Shown here: positions 42,316-50,848 of the stretch, in pieces
How the letters are laid out: every line of letters starts with the position of its first letter
Numbering within the stretch: the first letter of the stretch is position 1
Origin: CALKJU01 sp035326425
GTDB taxonomy: Bacteria; Pseudomonadota; Alphaproteobacteria; Geminicoccales; Geminicoccaceae
Assembly: GCA_035326425.1 (NCBI GenBank)
Contig: DAOLFG010000011.1
Location: forward strand, 1-64,000
Length of the DNA: 64,000 nt
Direction: 5' to 3'
Program-made: the position numbers and the translations under genes
Notes under the pieces: generated by a model
Told to the model about the DNA's origin: nothing
Databases searched by the model: none
The model's input: the letters and a program-made list of their open reading frames with translations, nothing else

Positions 42316-43068
42316 TCAGGTGAGCTGGGCCGTGACCCGGCCGAGCGGGCCGAAATCGCCGGTGACGGTGCAGGGTTCCGGCAGCGCCAGCAGGCCCGTC
42401 AGCGTGCCGGTGCTGATCCACTGGCCGGCGCGCAGGCCGGGACCGTTCTTGGCGAGCCATGCCAGGGCCTCGAGCGGGCTGCCCAGCACGACCGCGGCGT
42501 CGCCCTCGGCGCGCTTGTGCCCGTCGACCAGCACGGCCGCATGGATGGCGGCGAGATCGAGATCGCGCCAGCCCTCGACGGCAGCACCGTGGACGAAGGC
42601 GTGGTTGAGCCCGAAATCGGCGATGGCACGGCGCCCCTCAAGCCCGCCTTCCTGGCGGGTGGCGACGAACTCGAGCGCCAGATAGAGGCCGGCGGCCGCC
42701 TCAGCCACCTCGGCCGGCTCATAGGCCGTGCCGGCGGGCAGGTCGCGCCCCAGCCTGAAGGCCAGCTCGACCTCGACCCCGCGCAGGCCGGCGGCCCCGG
42801 GGACGGCGGTGCCGCTGGGGTGGCTGTGGGCGGCGAAGATCGGGCCGTAGAACGGTCCCGACACCTTCAGGCGTCCTTGGGTGTCGGCCGAGGTGGCGCC
42901 GATCTTCCAGCCGATCGGCTCCTGCGTCCAGGCGGCGACGGCCGCGCGCTGCACCGCGTAGGCGGCGGCGATGTCGGGCACCTCGTCCTCGGTCAAGGCC
43001 GGGATGAGCTGGTCCGCCCGCCGTGCATGCGCCAGCCTTTCGCCCGCCTCGACCGCGAGGTCCGCCAT
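42316..43068 (-). CDS. 2-keto-4-pentenoate hydratase family protein
   Basis: 250 residues from ATG 43068. Fumarylacetoacetate-hydrolase-fold enzyme related to MhpD: IGWKIGATSADTQ, FYGPIFAAH, VEVELAFRLGRDLP and the metal/acid region ALEFVATR. Hydrates 2-oxopent-4-enoate or a similar enol in aromatic breakdown, but the rest of such a pathway is not in this window. Divergent from the aminotransferase gene. Confidence 0.87.
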   Translation of the reverse strand: MADLAVEAGERLAHARRADQLIPALTEDEVPDIAAAYAVQRAAVAAWTQEPIGWKIGATSADTQGRLKVSGPFYGPIFAAHSHPSGTAVPGAAGLRGVEVELAFRLGRDLPAGTAYEPAEVAEAAAGLYLALEFVATRQEGGLEGRRAIADFGLNHAFVHGAAVEGWRDLDLAAIHAAVLVDGHKRAEGDAAVVLGSPLEALAWLAKNGPGLRAGQWISTGTLTGLLALPEPCTVTGDFGPLGRVTAQLT

Positions 43069-43182
43069 GTCGCCTCCCCATCCCAGCTGGCACCATCGCA
43101 TGACCGGTGCGCCCGCCGACTGATTGACTCTGCTCGAAACGCTGGCGGACAATGCGGATCAAGGCTCGGGAGCGCAACCATC

Positions 43183-44520
43183 ATGCTGACCAAGGATCTG
43201 GCGACGGCGCCGAACGACCTCGAGGCGTTCTGGATGCCGTTCACGCCGAACCGGCATTTCAAGGCCAACCCGCGCCTGCTGGCCCGCGCCGAGGGCATGT
43301 ACTACACCAGCACCGACGGCCGGCGGATCCTCGACGCCACGTCGGGCCTGTGGTGCGTCAATGCCGGCCACGCCAATCCGCGCATCGTGCAGGCGATCCA
43401 GAAGCAGGCGGCCGAGCTGGATTTCGCCCCCGTCTTCCAGTTCGGCCATCCCAAGGCCTTCGAGCTGGCCTCGCAGCTCGCCAACCTGTTCCCCGGCGAC
43501 CTCGACCACGCCTTCTTCACCAATTCCGGCTCGGAATCGGTCGACACGGCGCTGAAGATCGCGCTGGCCTACCAGCGCGCCGTCGGCCAGGGCACCCGCA
43601 CCCGGCTGATCGGCCGCGAGCGCGGCTATCACGGCGTCGGCTTCGGCGGCATCTCGGTCGGCGGCATGGTCAAGAACCGCATGTGGTTCGGCTCGCTGCT
43701 CAATGGCGTCGACCACCTGCCGCACACCCTCGACCTCGAGCGCAACGCCTTCACCCGCGGCCAGCCGGCCTGGGGGGCCCACCTCGCCGACGATCTCGAG
43801 CGCATCGTGGCGCTGCACGATGCCTCGACCATCGCCGCCGTCATCGTCGAGCCGGTGGCGGGCTCGATCGGCGTCTATCCGCCGCCGGTCGGCTACCTCG
43901 AGCGGCTGCGCGAGATCACCGCCAGGCACGGCATCCTGCTGATCTTCGACGAGGTCATCACGGCCTACGGCCGGCTCGGCAAGGGCTCGGCCGCCGAGTA
44001 TTTCGGCGTGCAGCCCGACATCGTCACCACCGCCAAAGGCCTGACCTCGGCGACGGTGCCGATGGGGGCGGTGATGGTGCGCAAGGGCATCTACGACACC
44101 TTCATGAGCGCGGCCGCCGGCGAGAAGGCCATCGAGCTGTTCCACGGCTACACCTATTCGGCGCATCCGCTGGCCTGCGCCGCGGCACTCGCCACGCTCG
44201 AGACCTACAAGGTCGAGGGCCTGTTCGAGCGCGCCGCCGAGCTGGCGCCCTACTGGGAGGAGGCGCTGCACTCGCTGAAGGGCGAGCCGCACGTCATCGA
44301 CATCCGCAACATCGGCCTGATGGGTGCGGTCGAGCTGTCGTCGCGGCCGGGCAAGGCCGGCGAGCGGGCCTACGACGCCATGATCCTGGCGTTCGAGAAG
44401 GGTGCGATGCTGCGCATCACCGGCGACACCATCGCCATGTCACCGCCGCTGATCGTCGAGAAGAGCGAGATCGACCAGGCCATCGACATCGTGCGTGCCA
44501 CCCTTCGCGAGCTGAGCTGA
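43183..44520 (+). CDS. Class III omega-aminotransferase (beta-alanine-pyruvate type)
   Basis: 445-residue PLP enzyme. The ATG at 43183 begins MLTKDLATAPNDLEAFWMPF; other typical blocks are SGLWCVNAGHANPRI, FTNSGSESVDTALKIA, LIFDEVITAYGRLGK and the PLP lysine in TTAKGLTSATVPMGA. It matches omega-amino acid-pyruvate transaminases. Likely converts beta-alanine or a related amine; not part of a clear pathway here. 12 bases before gpmA. Confidence 0.92.
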   Translation: MLTKDLATAPNDLEAFWMPFTPNRHFKANPRLLARAEGMYYTSTDGRRILDATSGLWCVNAGHANPRIVQAIQKQAAELDFAPVFQFGHPKAFELASQLANLFPGDLDHAFFTNSGSESVDTALKIALAYQRAVGQGTRTRLIGRERGYHGVGFGGISVGGMVKNRMWFGSLLNGVDHLPHTLDLERNAFTRGQPAWGAHLADDLERIVALHDASTIAAVIVEPVAGSIGVYPPPVGYLERLREITARHGILLIFDEVITAYGRLGKGSAAEYFGVQPDIVTTAKGLTSATVPMGAVMVRKGIYDTFMSAAAGEKAIELFHGYTYSAHPLACAAALATLETYKVEGLFERAAELAPYWEEALHSLKGEPHVIDIRNIGLMGAVELSSRPGKAGERAYDAMILAFEKGAMLRITGDTIAMSPPLIVEKSEIDQAIDIVRATLRELS

Positions 44521-44532
44521 GGCCCCGACCCC

Positions 44533-45255
44533 ATGCCCACCCTGGTGATGTGCCGTCACGGCGAAAGCGACTGGAACCGGCAGAACCGGTTCACCGGCTG
44601 GGTCGACGTCGACCTGTCGGAGACCGGCGAGGCGCAGGCGCGCAAGTCGGGCAGGCTGCTGCGCGACACCGGCATCCAGTTCGACCGGACCTACAGCTCG
44701 GTGCTGCGGCGGGCGATCCGCACCTTGTGGATCCTGCTCGAGGAGATCGACCAGCTGTGGCTGCCGCAGCAATGCCTCTGGCGTCTCAACGAGCGGCACT
44801 ACGGCGCGCTGCAGGGGCTGGACAAGGCCGAGACGGCGGCCAAGCACGGCGACGAGCAGGTGCTGATCTGGCGGCGCAGCTTCGACACCCCGCCGCCACC
44901 GCTCGATGCCGCCGAGACGGCGCGGCTGCGCGCCGACCGGCGCTATGCCGAGGTGCCGACCGAGGAGCTGCCGCTCGGCGAGTCGCTGAAGCTCACGCTG
45001 GCCCGGGTGATGCCCTGCTGGAGCGAGACCATCGAGCCCGAGCTGCTGGCCGGCCGCAACGTGCTGATCGGCGCCCACGGCAACAGCCTGCGGGCACTGG
45101 CCAAGCACCTTTTCGGCATCAGCGACGCCGACATCCTCAAGCTGGAGATCCCGACCGGCAATCCGCTGCTGGTCGAGCTCGACGACCGGCTGGCGGTCAA
45201 GAGCGCCCGCTACCTCGACACCGAGCGGGCGGGTCCTCTGCCCTCGCTGGGATAG
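44533..45255 (+). CDS. gpmA: 2,3-bisphosphoglycerate-dependent phosphoglycerate mutase
   Basis: 240 residues. The phosphohistidine motif VMCRHGESDWNRQNRFTGW, then ERHYGALQGLDKAETA and IGAHGNSLRAL with the second catalytic His. Interconverts 3- and 2-phosphoglycerate in glycolysis. The chain is full length. Confidence 0.95.
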   Translation: MPTLVMCRHGESDWNRQNRFTGWVDVDLSETGEAQARKSGRLLRDTGIQFDRTYSSVLRRAIRTLWILLEEIDQLWLPQQCLWRLNERHYGALQGLDKAETAAKHGDEQVLIWRRSFDTPPPPLDAAETARLRADRRYAEVPTEELPLGESLKLTLARVMPCWSETIEPELLAGRNVLIGAHGNSLRALAKHLFGISDADILKLEIPTGNPLLVELDDRLAVKSARYLDTERAGPLPSLG

Positions 45256-45282
45256 GGCCGGCCGGGCGGACGGGGCGACGCC

Positions 45283-46275
45283 GTGCTGCGCTTCTTCCGC
45301 AGCGACGGCGGACATCTGGCTGCGATCGAGCCGCCTCGGGACGGCGTGTTGCCGAGAGACGCGATCTGGATCGACGTTTCCGAGCCGACGCGCGACGAGG
45401 AGCAGGCGCTCGAGCGGCAGCTCGGGATCGGCATCCCGACCCGCGAGGACGTCACCGAGATCCAGACCTCCAGCCGGCTGCTGGAGGAGGGTGGCACGCT
45501 GTTCATGACCGGCATCGTCCCGTACGGCGACAAGCACCACAAGCTGGAGACCCTGCCGCTCACCTTCGTCCGCACCGGCGACCGCCTCGTCACCGTCCGC
45601 TACGGCCATCCGGAATCCGTCGACCGCTTCGTGCATCGTGCCGCCGAGGGCAGGCTGACGCCGGACAGCGCCGATGCCGTGCTGGCGGCGCTGCTGGAAT
45701 CGATCGTCGACCGCATCGCCGACCGGCTGGAGTTCATCGGCGGCGACATGAAGCGGATCGAGAAGCTGATCTTCCGGCGCGGCACGCAGAACGCCGCGGT
45801 CGGCAGCCGGCTCAGCCTGGGCCGGCGCATCCATGAGCTGCAGAACGCCATCGAGATCCTGGGTGCCCACCACCAGGTGGTCTTCGAGATCCGCGGCTGC
45901 CTGCAGAGCTTCGTCCGGCTGCTCGGCTTCCGGCGCAGCCACCACCCGGACGTGCCCTGCGCCCACCGCTTCGCCGCCATCGAGGAGGATCTCAAGGCCA
46001 TCGCCGACTACGACGCCGACCTCACCGCCAGCATGGAGTTCATGCTCGACGCCACGGTCGGCCTCATCGACGTGCAACAGAACAAGGTGATCTACATCCT
46101 GTCGATCGTCGGCATGGTGCTGACGCCGCCGGTGCTGATCGCCAGCGTCTACGGCATGAACTTCGACGTCATGCCGGAGCTGCACTGGGCCTGGGGCTAT
46201 CTATGGGCGCTGCTGCTGATGGCGGCTTCGGCCGCCGGCCCCTACCTGCTGTTCAAATGGAAGGGCTGGCTGTGA
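45283..46275 (+). CDS. corA: CorA-family magnesium/divalent cation transporter
   Basis: 330 residues, GTG start at 45283. Long acidic cytosolic domain followed by two C-terminal membrane helices; the selectivity motif GMN is in SVYGMNFDVMPEL, after the first membrane segment VIYILSIVGMVLTPPVLIA. The ion could be magnesium, cobalt or nickel. 27 bases after gpmA. Confidence 0.93.
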   Translation: MLRFFRSDGGHLAAIEPPRDGVLPRDAIWIDVSEPTRDEEQALERQLGIGIPTREDVTEIQTSSRLLEEGGTLFMTGIVPYGDKHHKLETLPLTFVRTGDRLVTVRYGHPESVDRFVHRAAEGRLTPDSADAVLAALLESIVDRIADRLEFIGGDMKRIEKLIFRRGTQNAAVGSRLSLGRRIHELQNAIEILGAHHQVVFEIRGCLQSFVRLLGFRRSHHPDVPCAHRFAAIEEDLKAIADYDADLTASMEFMLDATVGLIDVQQNKVIYILSIVGMVLTPPVLIASVYGMNFDVMPELHWAWGYLWALLLMAASAAGPYLLFKWKGWL

Positions 46276-46295
46276 GGCCGCGGCGGGCCGCCGGC

Positions 46296-46985
46296 TCAAA
46301 GTGACACGGCGAACATCTCGACGAAGGCGGCGCGCCCGGCCGGCGTGATCGTCAGTGCCCGCGTCGCCCGACGGCGCTCGATCCAGCCGGCCTCGAAGCA
46401 TCGGCTGGCGATGGCGGCACCGATGGCGCCGGCGAGATGCGGTCGACGCTCGCTCCAGTCGAGGCAAGGCCGACAGAAGGCGCGCCTCCGCCCGAGCGCG
46501 GCCGTATCGATGTCGAGATGGTCGCCGAGGAAGCCGGCACCGGCCACCGTCACCTCGCCGCCGTCATCGCCCAGGACAACGTAGCCTCGGGCGATCATCG
46601 AATCGGCCAGCGCGACGCCCAGCCGGCCGGCCAGATGATCGTAGCAGGTGCGGGCGAGGCGAAGCGCCTGCTCCTGCGGCGAGCGGACCCCCGGTCGCGC
46701 CGGCGACGAGAACGCTGCCACGACCGACAGGCTCTCCAGCAGTGCCGCGACACGTGGCGAGGCCAGGCGATAGTAGCGGTGCCGTCCCTGCGCCGTGACC
46801 GCGACGAGCCCCGCCGCGGCGAGGCGCCCGAGATGACCGCTGGTGGTCGGCGCCGACACACCGGCGGTCAGCGCCAGCTCCTTGGCCGTCAGCGCCCTAC
46901 CCTGCATCAGCGCGTTCAGCATGGCCGTGCGTGCCGGATCGCCGACCAGCGCGGCCACTTCGGCCATGCCTGCGATGGTGCTCAT
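46296..46985 (-). CDS. ArsR-family winged-helix transcriptional regulator
   Basis: 229 residues, longer than typical ArsR proteins. N-terminal winged helix: RTAMLNALMQGRALTAKELA, SAPTTSGHLGRLAAAGL and the wing GRHRYYRLASPRV. The C-terminal 110 residues form an extra domain with CRPCLDWSERRPHLAGAIG, where two cysteines and a histidine may bind a metal or ligand. The regulated genes cannot be told. It is convergent with corA. Confidence 0.87.
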   Translation of the reverse strand: MSTIAGMAEVAALVGDPARTAMLNALMQGRALTAKELALTAGVSAPTTSGHLGRLAAAGLVAVTAQGRHRYYRLASPRVAALLESLSVVAAFSSPARPGVRSPQEQALRLARTCYDHLAGRLGVALADSMIARGYVVLGDDGGEVTVAGAGFLGDHLDIDTAALGRRRAFCRPCLDWSERRPHLAGAIGAAIASRCFEAGWIERRRATRALTITPAGRAAFVEMFAVSL

Positions 46986-47116
46986 GGGCCTGATCTAGGC
47001 CCGCGACCGGCTGCCGGCAAACCTGGACGGTTCGGCCGGGAGCGAAGTGTCCGCACGCGACGCCACCCCGCCGCGAGGCGAGACTGGCGGCCGCACACGA
47101 GGAACGGAGGGGACCA

Positions 47117-47329
47117 TTGGACTCCATGACCGCCTTGCCAATCGCACGCCCGGCGAAAGAGGTGTCGGCTCGATCATGGGTGTCGGCCCTGATCCTGCGG
47201 CTGCGGACCCGCGGGGAACGGCGGCGCCAGCGGCAGGCCCTGCTGGAGCTCAGCGACGCCCTGCTCGAGGACATCGGCGTGTCACGGGCCGACGCGGTGA
47301 GAGAAGGCACGAAGCCGTGGTGGCGCTAG
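47117..47329 (+). CDS. Small DUF1127 protein
   Basis: 70 residues ending in the family motif ALLELSDALLEDIGVSRADAV. The TTG at 47117 fits the purine-rich site GGAGGGGA (47106-47113) best; an ATG at 47126 is the alternative. DUF1127 proteins are small basic proteins, in several alphaproteobacteria tied to phosphate and carbon metabolism or stress RNA binding. Its end overlaps ThuA by 4 bases. Confidence 0.8.
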   Translation: MDSMTALPIARPAKEVSARSWVSALILRLRTRGERRRQRQALLELSDALLEDIGVSRADAVREGTKPWWR

Positions 47330-47976
47330 CCTTCCGTCGCTGCCGCAGCCCACAGCAGGCCACGCTGCAGAATCTGCCGCGCCTGCGGATGGCTCAGCTC
47401 GGCCGGCAGGTGGCCGAGGGAGGTGTAGAACACCCGGCCCCTGCCATGCCGCCGCTTCCAGACCACCGGCATCACCACACCCTTCGTCCAGAAGGCGTGC
47501 TCGCCGGAGAAGCGGGTGATGGCCAGCACCTCGTTGCTCGGATCGACGTGCAGATAATATTGCTCGGAACGGTAGGCAAAGCCGTCGATGCCCTGCATCA
47601 CCGGATCGTCGGGCTTCGTCACCTCCACCCGATAGTCGATGATGTTGCCGGGATGGGCGACGAACTGGCCGCCGACCATGAACTGGTAGCGGGATTCGCT
47701 GCGGAAGGCGTCGGCCATGTGGTGGTAGCCGCCGAAGCCGACCCCGCCCTCGACGGCCGCCGTCAGGTTCTCGATCTCGGCTTTCTGCGCCGTCATCATC
47801 GTGCAGACCGGCACGATGAGGTCGAGCGAGCGGATCGCCGGGTCGGCCAGCGCCGCGGTGCCCGCTTCCACGCGGACATCGAAATCCACGGCACGGAGCA
47901 TCGCCGCCACCGCGGCGGCACCCTGCTCCGGCTCGTGCCCCGGCCAGCCGCCCCAGACGATCAGCGCGCGCTTCAT
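47326..47976 (-). CDS. ThuA-domain protein
   Basis: 216 residues, a class-I glutamine-amidotransferase-like fold: ALIVWGGWPGHEPEQGA, GVGFGGYHHMADAF, VEGG and SLGHLPAEL. ThuA relatives are linked to trehalose or sugar utilisation, but this one stands without sugar genes. Its ATG has a GGGAGG site upstream. Overlaps DUF1127 by 4 bases. Confidence 0.88.
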   Translation of the reverse strand: MKRALIVWGGWPGHEPEQGAAAVAAMLRAVDFDVRVEAGTAALADPAIRSLDLIVPVCTMMTAQKAEIENLTAAVEGGVGFGGYHHMADAFRSESRYQFMVGGQFVAHPGNIIDYRVEVTKPDDPVMQGIDGFAYRSEQYYLHVDPSNEVLAITRFSGEHAFWTKGVVMPVVWKRRHGRGRVFYTSLGHLPAELSHPQARQILQRGLLWAAAATEG

Positions 47977-48052
47977 GGCGCCTCCCCGTTTCGGTGCGCC
48001 CGAAGGCTAGCCGATGCGGGGAAGCAGTCACAGCCCGGCATTGCGGGCCGGC

Positions 48053-48583
48053 TCACGGAATGAAAACGACCGAAAATGCCATATTGTAGGCGTAGCAGGT
48101 GAGGCCGTTGTCAACGCGAAGCCCCCTCACCCTGAACCGATAGGTCTGTGTTCCCTTCGCATTGATGGTGAACACGCGGGTCGAGGTGAAATTGAAGGTG
48201 TCCGAGGTGTTCGGCTGCAGGACCATCGCCTGACGCATGCCGCCCGGCCCGTTCTGCGAAGGGTTCGACAACGAGTTGGTGATCTGCGTGGCGATGTCGA
48301 CGACCTTGTTCCCGGGCGCGGTCGTCGCACTGCACACCGCCGAGCCGTGGAAGGTCACCGAGGCGCTGCCCTTGCTGGGAGCACTGAAGGAGAAGGTCTG
48401 GAAGCTGTTGCTGACGCCTGTGATGTAGCTGGCGAAGACGAAGCACGCGCCGGTGCTCGCATCCTGACTGCACGGCGCCTGCGACCTGATCAGCGCCGCA
48501 GCGGAGGCATCGTCGGGGCCAATGGTGAACGCGCCGGCCGTCAGGAACCACAGCGCCGCCAGCGTACGGATTGCCTGTCGCAT
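48053..48583 (-). CDS. Secreted four-cysteine protein, copy A
   Basis: 176 residues, function unknown. A signal peptide (about 1-29, AALWFLTAGAFTIG then DASAA) precedes a beta-rich mature chain. Four cysteines (PC near 38, ACF near 47, VCS near 83, TCY near 162) are at matching places in the neighbouring paralogue. Shared blocks: SAPSKGSASVTFHGS, GPGGMRQA, TRVFTINAKGTQTYRFRVR. Likely two disulfide bonds, exported. A possible surface or structural protein; no family recognised. Confidence 0.82.
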   Translation of the reverse strand: MRQAIRTLAALWFLTAGAFTIGPDDASAAALIRSQAPCSQDASTGACFVFASYITGVSNSFQTFSFSAPSKGSASVTFHGSAVCSATTAPGNKVVDIATQITNSLSNPSQNGPGGMRQAMVLQPNTSDTFNFTSTRVFTINAKGTQTYRFRVRGLRVDNGLTCYAYNMAFSVVFIP

Positions 48584-48640
48584 CGTTTCCTCCCCCCGTT
48601 ATTTGCTGGTCCGGGTGAGGATGATGCGTAATCCAATATT

Positions 48641-48662
48641 GTGAGATCATCCAGCAACTCAC
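48641..48662. promoter_or_regulatory. Inverted repeat GTGAG/CTCAC upstream of copy A
   Basis: GTGAG and CTCAC arms around a 12-base spacer, just downstream of the promoter's -10 on the transcribed side. Possible repressor site. Confidence 0.3.
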
Positions 48663-48692
48663 ACTATAAAGAAGAATCGGCTGTATAATCAA
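48663..48692 (-). promoter_or_regulatory. Promoter of secreted protein copy A
   Basis: Minus strand -35 TTGATT (48692-48687), 18-base spacer and -10 TATAGT (48668-48663) in the most AT-rich patch of the region. The leader to the ATG is about 70 bases. Confidence 0.6.
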
Positions 48693-48788
48693 ATCAGGTA
48701 TTTGCCCGGCGATGGGCCTCCCCGCTGCGGCAGAGCTCCACCTGCCGCAAATGGGGAGGTCATACAGCCGTCGTGGCCCGACGCCGGC

Positions 48789-49316
48789 TCAGGGAATGAA
48801 GATCACCGAGAACGCCGCGTTGTAGATGTAGCAGTTGACGCCGGAATCGATCCGCAGCGGCCTGACGCGGAACTGGAAGGTCTGCGTGCCCTTGGCATTG
48901 AAGGTGAAGACGCGCGTCGAGGCGAGGTTGAAGGTCTGCGAGGTGTTGGAGAGAATGACGGCGGCCTGGCGCATGCCTCCCGGCCCCTGCTGCTGGGCAG
49001 TCGAGGCCGAGTTGGTGATCTGGGTGACGAGGTCGACGACCTTGGCGTTGGTTCCGGCCGGAACGCCGCACAGCAGCGATCCGTGGAAGGTCACCGAGGC
49101 GCTGCCCTTGCTGGGTGCGGTGAACGAGAACGTGCGGATGCTGAAATTCCCCAGGCCGACGATGCCCGAGCCGAAGTTGAAGCAGGTGTCGCCGCCGTTC
49201 GTGCAGGGCGACTGCGACTTGATCACGGCCGCGGCCGACGCCTCTCCAGCGCCGAAGGAGAGCGCGCCGACGACCAGGAACCACAGTGCCGCCAGTGTAC
49301 GGATTGCCTGTCGCAT
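48789..49316 (-). CDS. Secreted four-cysteine protein, copy B
   Basis: 175-residue paralogue of copy A. The signal peptides share MRQAIRTLAALWFL exactly, and the purine-rich ribosome site just upstream is also kept, so the duplication included the 5' region. Four cysteines are conserved (PC, TCF, LLC, NCY), while segments between them vary (SGIVGLGNFSIRTF against SYITGVSNSFQTF). Function unknown; likely exported. Confidence 0.82.
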   Translation of the reverse strand: MRQAIRTLAALWFLVVGALSFGAGEASAAAVIKSQSPCTNGGDTCFNFGSGIVGLGNFSIRTFSFTAPSKGSASVTFHGSLLCGVPAGTNAKVVDLVTQITNSASTAQQQGPGGMRQAAVILSNTSQTFNLASTRVFTFNAKGTQTFQFRVRPLRIDSGVNCYIYNAAFSVIFIP

Positions 49317-49387
49317 CGTTTCCTCCTCCCCGGTATTGCCGGTCCGGGTCGGAGAGATCGGTACGCCAATAATCGTCGAACAGCCAG

Positions 49388-49431
49388 TGATCTAGATCAT
49401 CGGCTTTACTCAGGCCTGTCTCGTAAACAGG
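49388..49431. promoter_or_regulatory. Palindromes upstream of copy B
   Basis: A perfect 12-bp palindrome TGATCTAGATCA (49388-49399) and a second repeat, CCTGT and ACAGG with a 7-base spacer (49415-49431), lie in the 145-base gap. These could be operators of copy B. Confidence 0.35.
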
Positions 49432-49461
49432 TACGCTCGAGTCGAGAGCGCCGCCGGTCAA

Positions 49462-50841
49462 TCAGGCATATAAAAACTGGCGGTCCTCGCTTCGATCGTA
49501 GGTCGGGTCGTCCCAGCCGATCATCTTGCCGGGGTTGAGCAGGTTCAGCGGGTCGGCCTCGCGCTTGAAGGCGAGCTGCAGCTGGTCGACCTTCTTCATG
49601 CCGCCGCCCTCCAGCGTGTATTCGTGCGGGTTGAAGATCGGGCAGCCCTCGCGGTTGTGCTCGTCGATGATCTCGAGCAGCCGCGCGTCGGTGGTGTAGC
49701 GCACCAGCTGCAGGCCGAAGCAGGCGATCCGGCCGCCGAAGCGGACGAACTCCAGGTGCATCGGCGCCTCGTCGCCGAAGCGGCGGTACATCCTCTCGAC
49801 CAGCTCGACGTGGCGGCCGGGCGGGAACAGGGTCTGCAGGTAGGTGATGGAACGGTCGACCTTCAGGGCCTGCAGCGTGGTGTGGTTCCAGCTGTACTCG
49901 AAGATCGGCTGCTGTGATTTCGGCAGCTCGTCCTGGAAGATTTCCCAGACGATCCGGCACGGCCAGCCGGCCAGCAGGTCGCGGAACTGGTCGAGGGCAT
50001 GCTCGGCGAGCATCAACAGCACGCAGTGGTCGTCCGGGCCGAGGATATCCGGCCTGAGATATTGGTGCCCGACCGGGGCGGCGATCGGCGTCACCAGCTT
50101 CTTGAGCAGGCCGTCCTCGTGCGACAGCGCGTCGGCGAAGCGCACGGCGGCCATGAAGTCGTCGAAGGCCAGGATCAGCTCGCACCAGCGATAGGCCGGG
50201 GCCAGCGGCATCTCCAGCTCGGTGATGACGCCGTTGGTGCCGTAGGCATGGTTGACCTTCTGGACGGCGTCGCCGCGCAGCTCGAGGATGCGCGGCTCCT
50301 CCTCCATGGTCAGCACGCGGGCGGAGATGATATTGCCGCGGTCGCGCAGCAGGCCCCAGGTGATGGAGCCCACCCCCGAGCTGCCGCCGGCGACGTAGCC
50401 GCCGATGGTGCCGGTCTTGTGGGTGCTGGGATGGAAGCGCAGCTCCTGGCGCAAGGGATGCGCCTCGGTGGAGGCGTCGATGTCGCTCATCTTGGCGCCG
50501 GCCTCGACGCGCAGGCGGCCGAGCGCGATCTCCTTGATGGCGGTCATCTCGGAGAGGTCCATGACGATGCCGCCCCGCAGCGGCATGGCCTGGCCGTAGT
50601 TGCCGGTGCCGCCGCCGCGCACGGTCAGCGGCACGCGGTGCTGCCAGCAGGCGCGCATCACCCGCAGCACCTCGGCCTCGCCCCTGGGCGTGACCACGGC
50701 ATCGGCGGTCACATGGTCCAGCTCGCGCTTGAGGATCGGGCTGTACCAGTAGAAGTCGCGCGAGCGGCGGCGCACCCGCTGCGGCTGGGTGTCGATGGCG
50801 AGGCCGTCGAGGTCGGCCAGCAGCGGGGCGATGTCGGGCAT
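49462..50841 (-). CDS. FAD-linked oxidase (GlcD-like)
   Basis: 459 residues from ATG 50841. FAD-binding type 4 domain at the N-terminus: TVRGGGTGNYGQAMPLRGGI, GTIGGYVAGGSSGVGSITWG and GTNGVITELEM; the C-terminal oxidase cap ends NLLNPGKMIGWDD. Related enzymes oxidise 2-hydroxy acids or similar substrates. It is the last gene of the importer operon, 7 bases after the amidohydrolase, so its substrate may come from the imported compound. Confidence 0.88.
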   Translation of the reverse strand: MPDIAPLLADLDGLAIDTQPQRVRRRSRDFYWYSPILKRELDHVTADAVVTPRGEAEVLRVMRACWQHRVPLTVRGGGTGNYGQAMPLRGGIVMDLSEMTAIKEIALGRLRVEAGAKMSDIDASTEAHPLRQELRFHPSTHKTGTIGGYVAGGSSGVGSITWGLLRDRGNIISARVLTMEEEPRILELRGDAVQKVNHAYGTNGVITELEMPLAPAYRWCELILAFDDFMAAVRFADALSHEDGLLKKLVTPIAAPVGHQYLRPDILGPDDHCVLLMLAEHALDQFRDLLAGWPCRIVWEIFQDELPKSQQPIFEYSWNHTTLQALKVDRSITYLQTLFPPGRHVELVERMYRRFGDEAPMHLEFVRFGGRIACFGLQLVRYTTDARLLEIIDEHNREGCPIFNPHEYTLEGGGMKKVDQLQLAFKREADPLNLLNPGKMIGWDDPTYDRSEDRQFLYA

Positions 50842-50848
50842 GGGGTGC

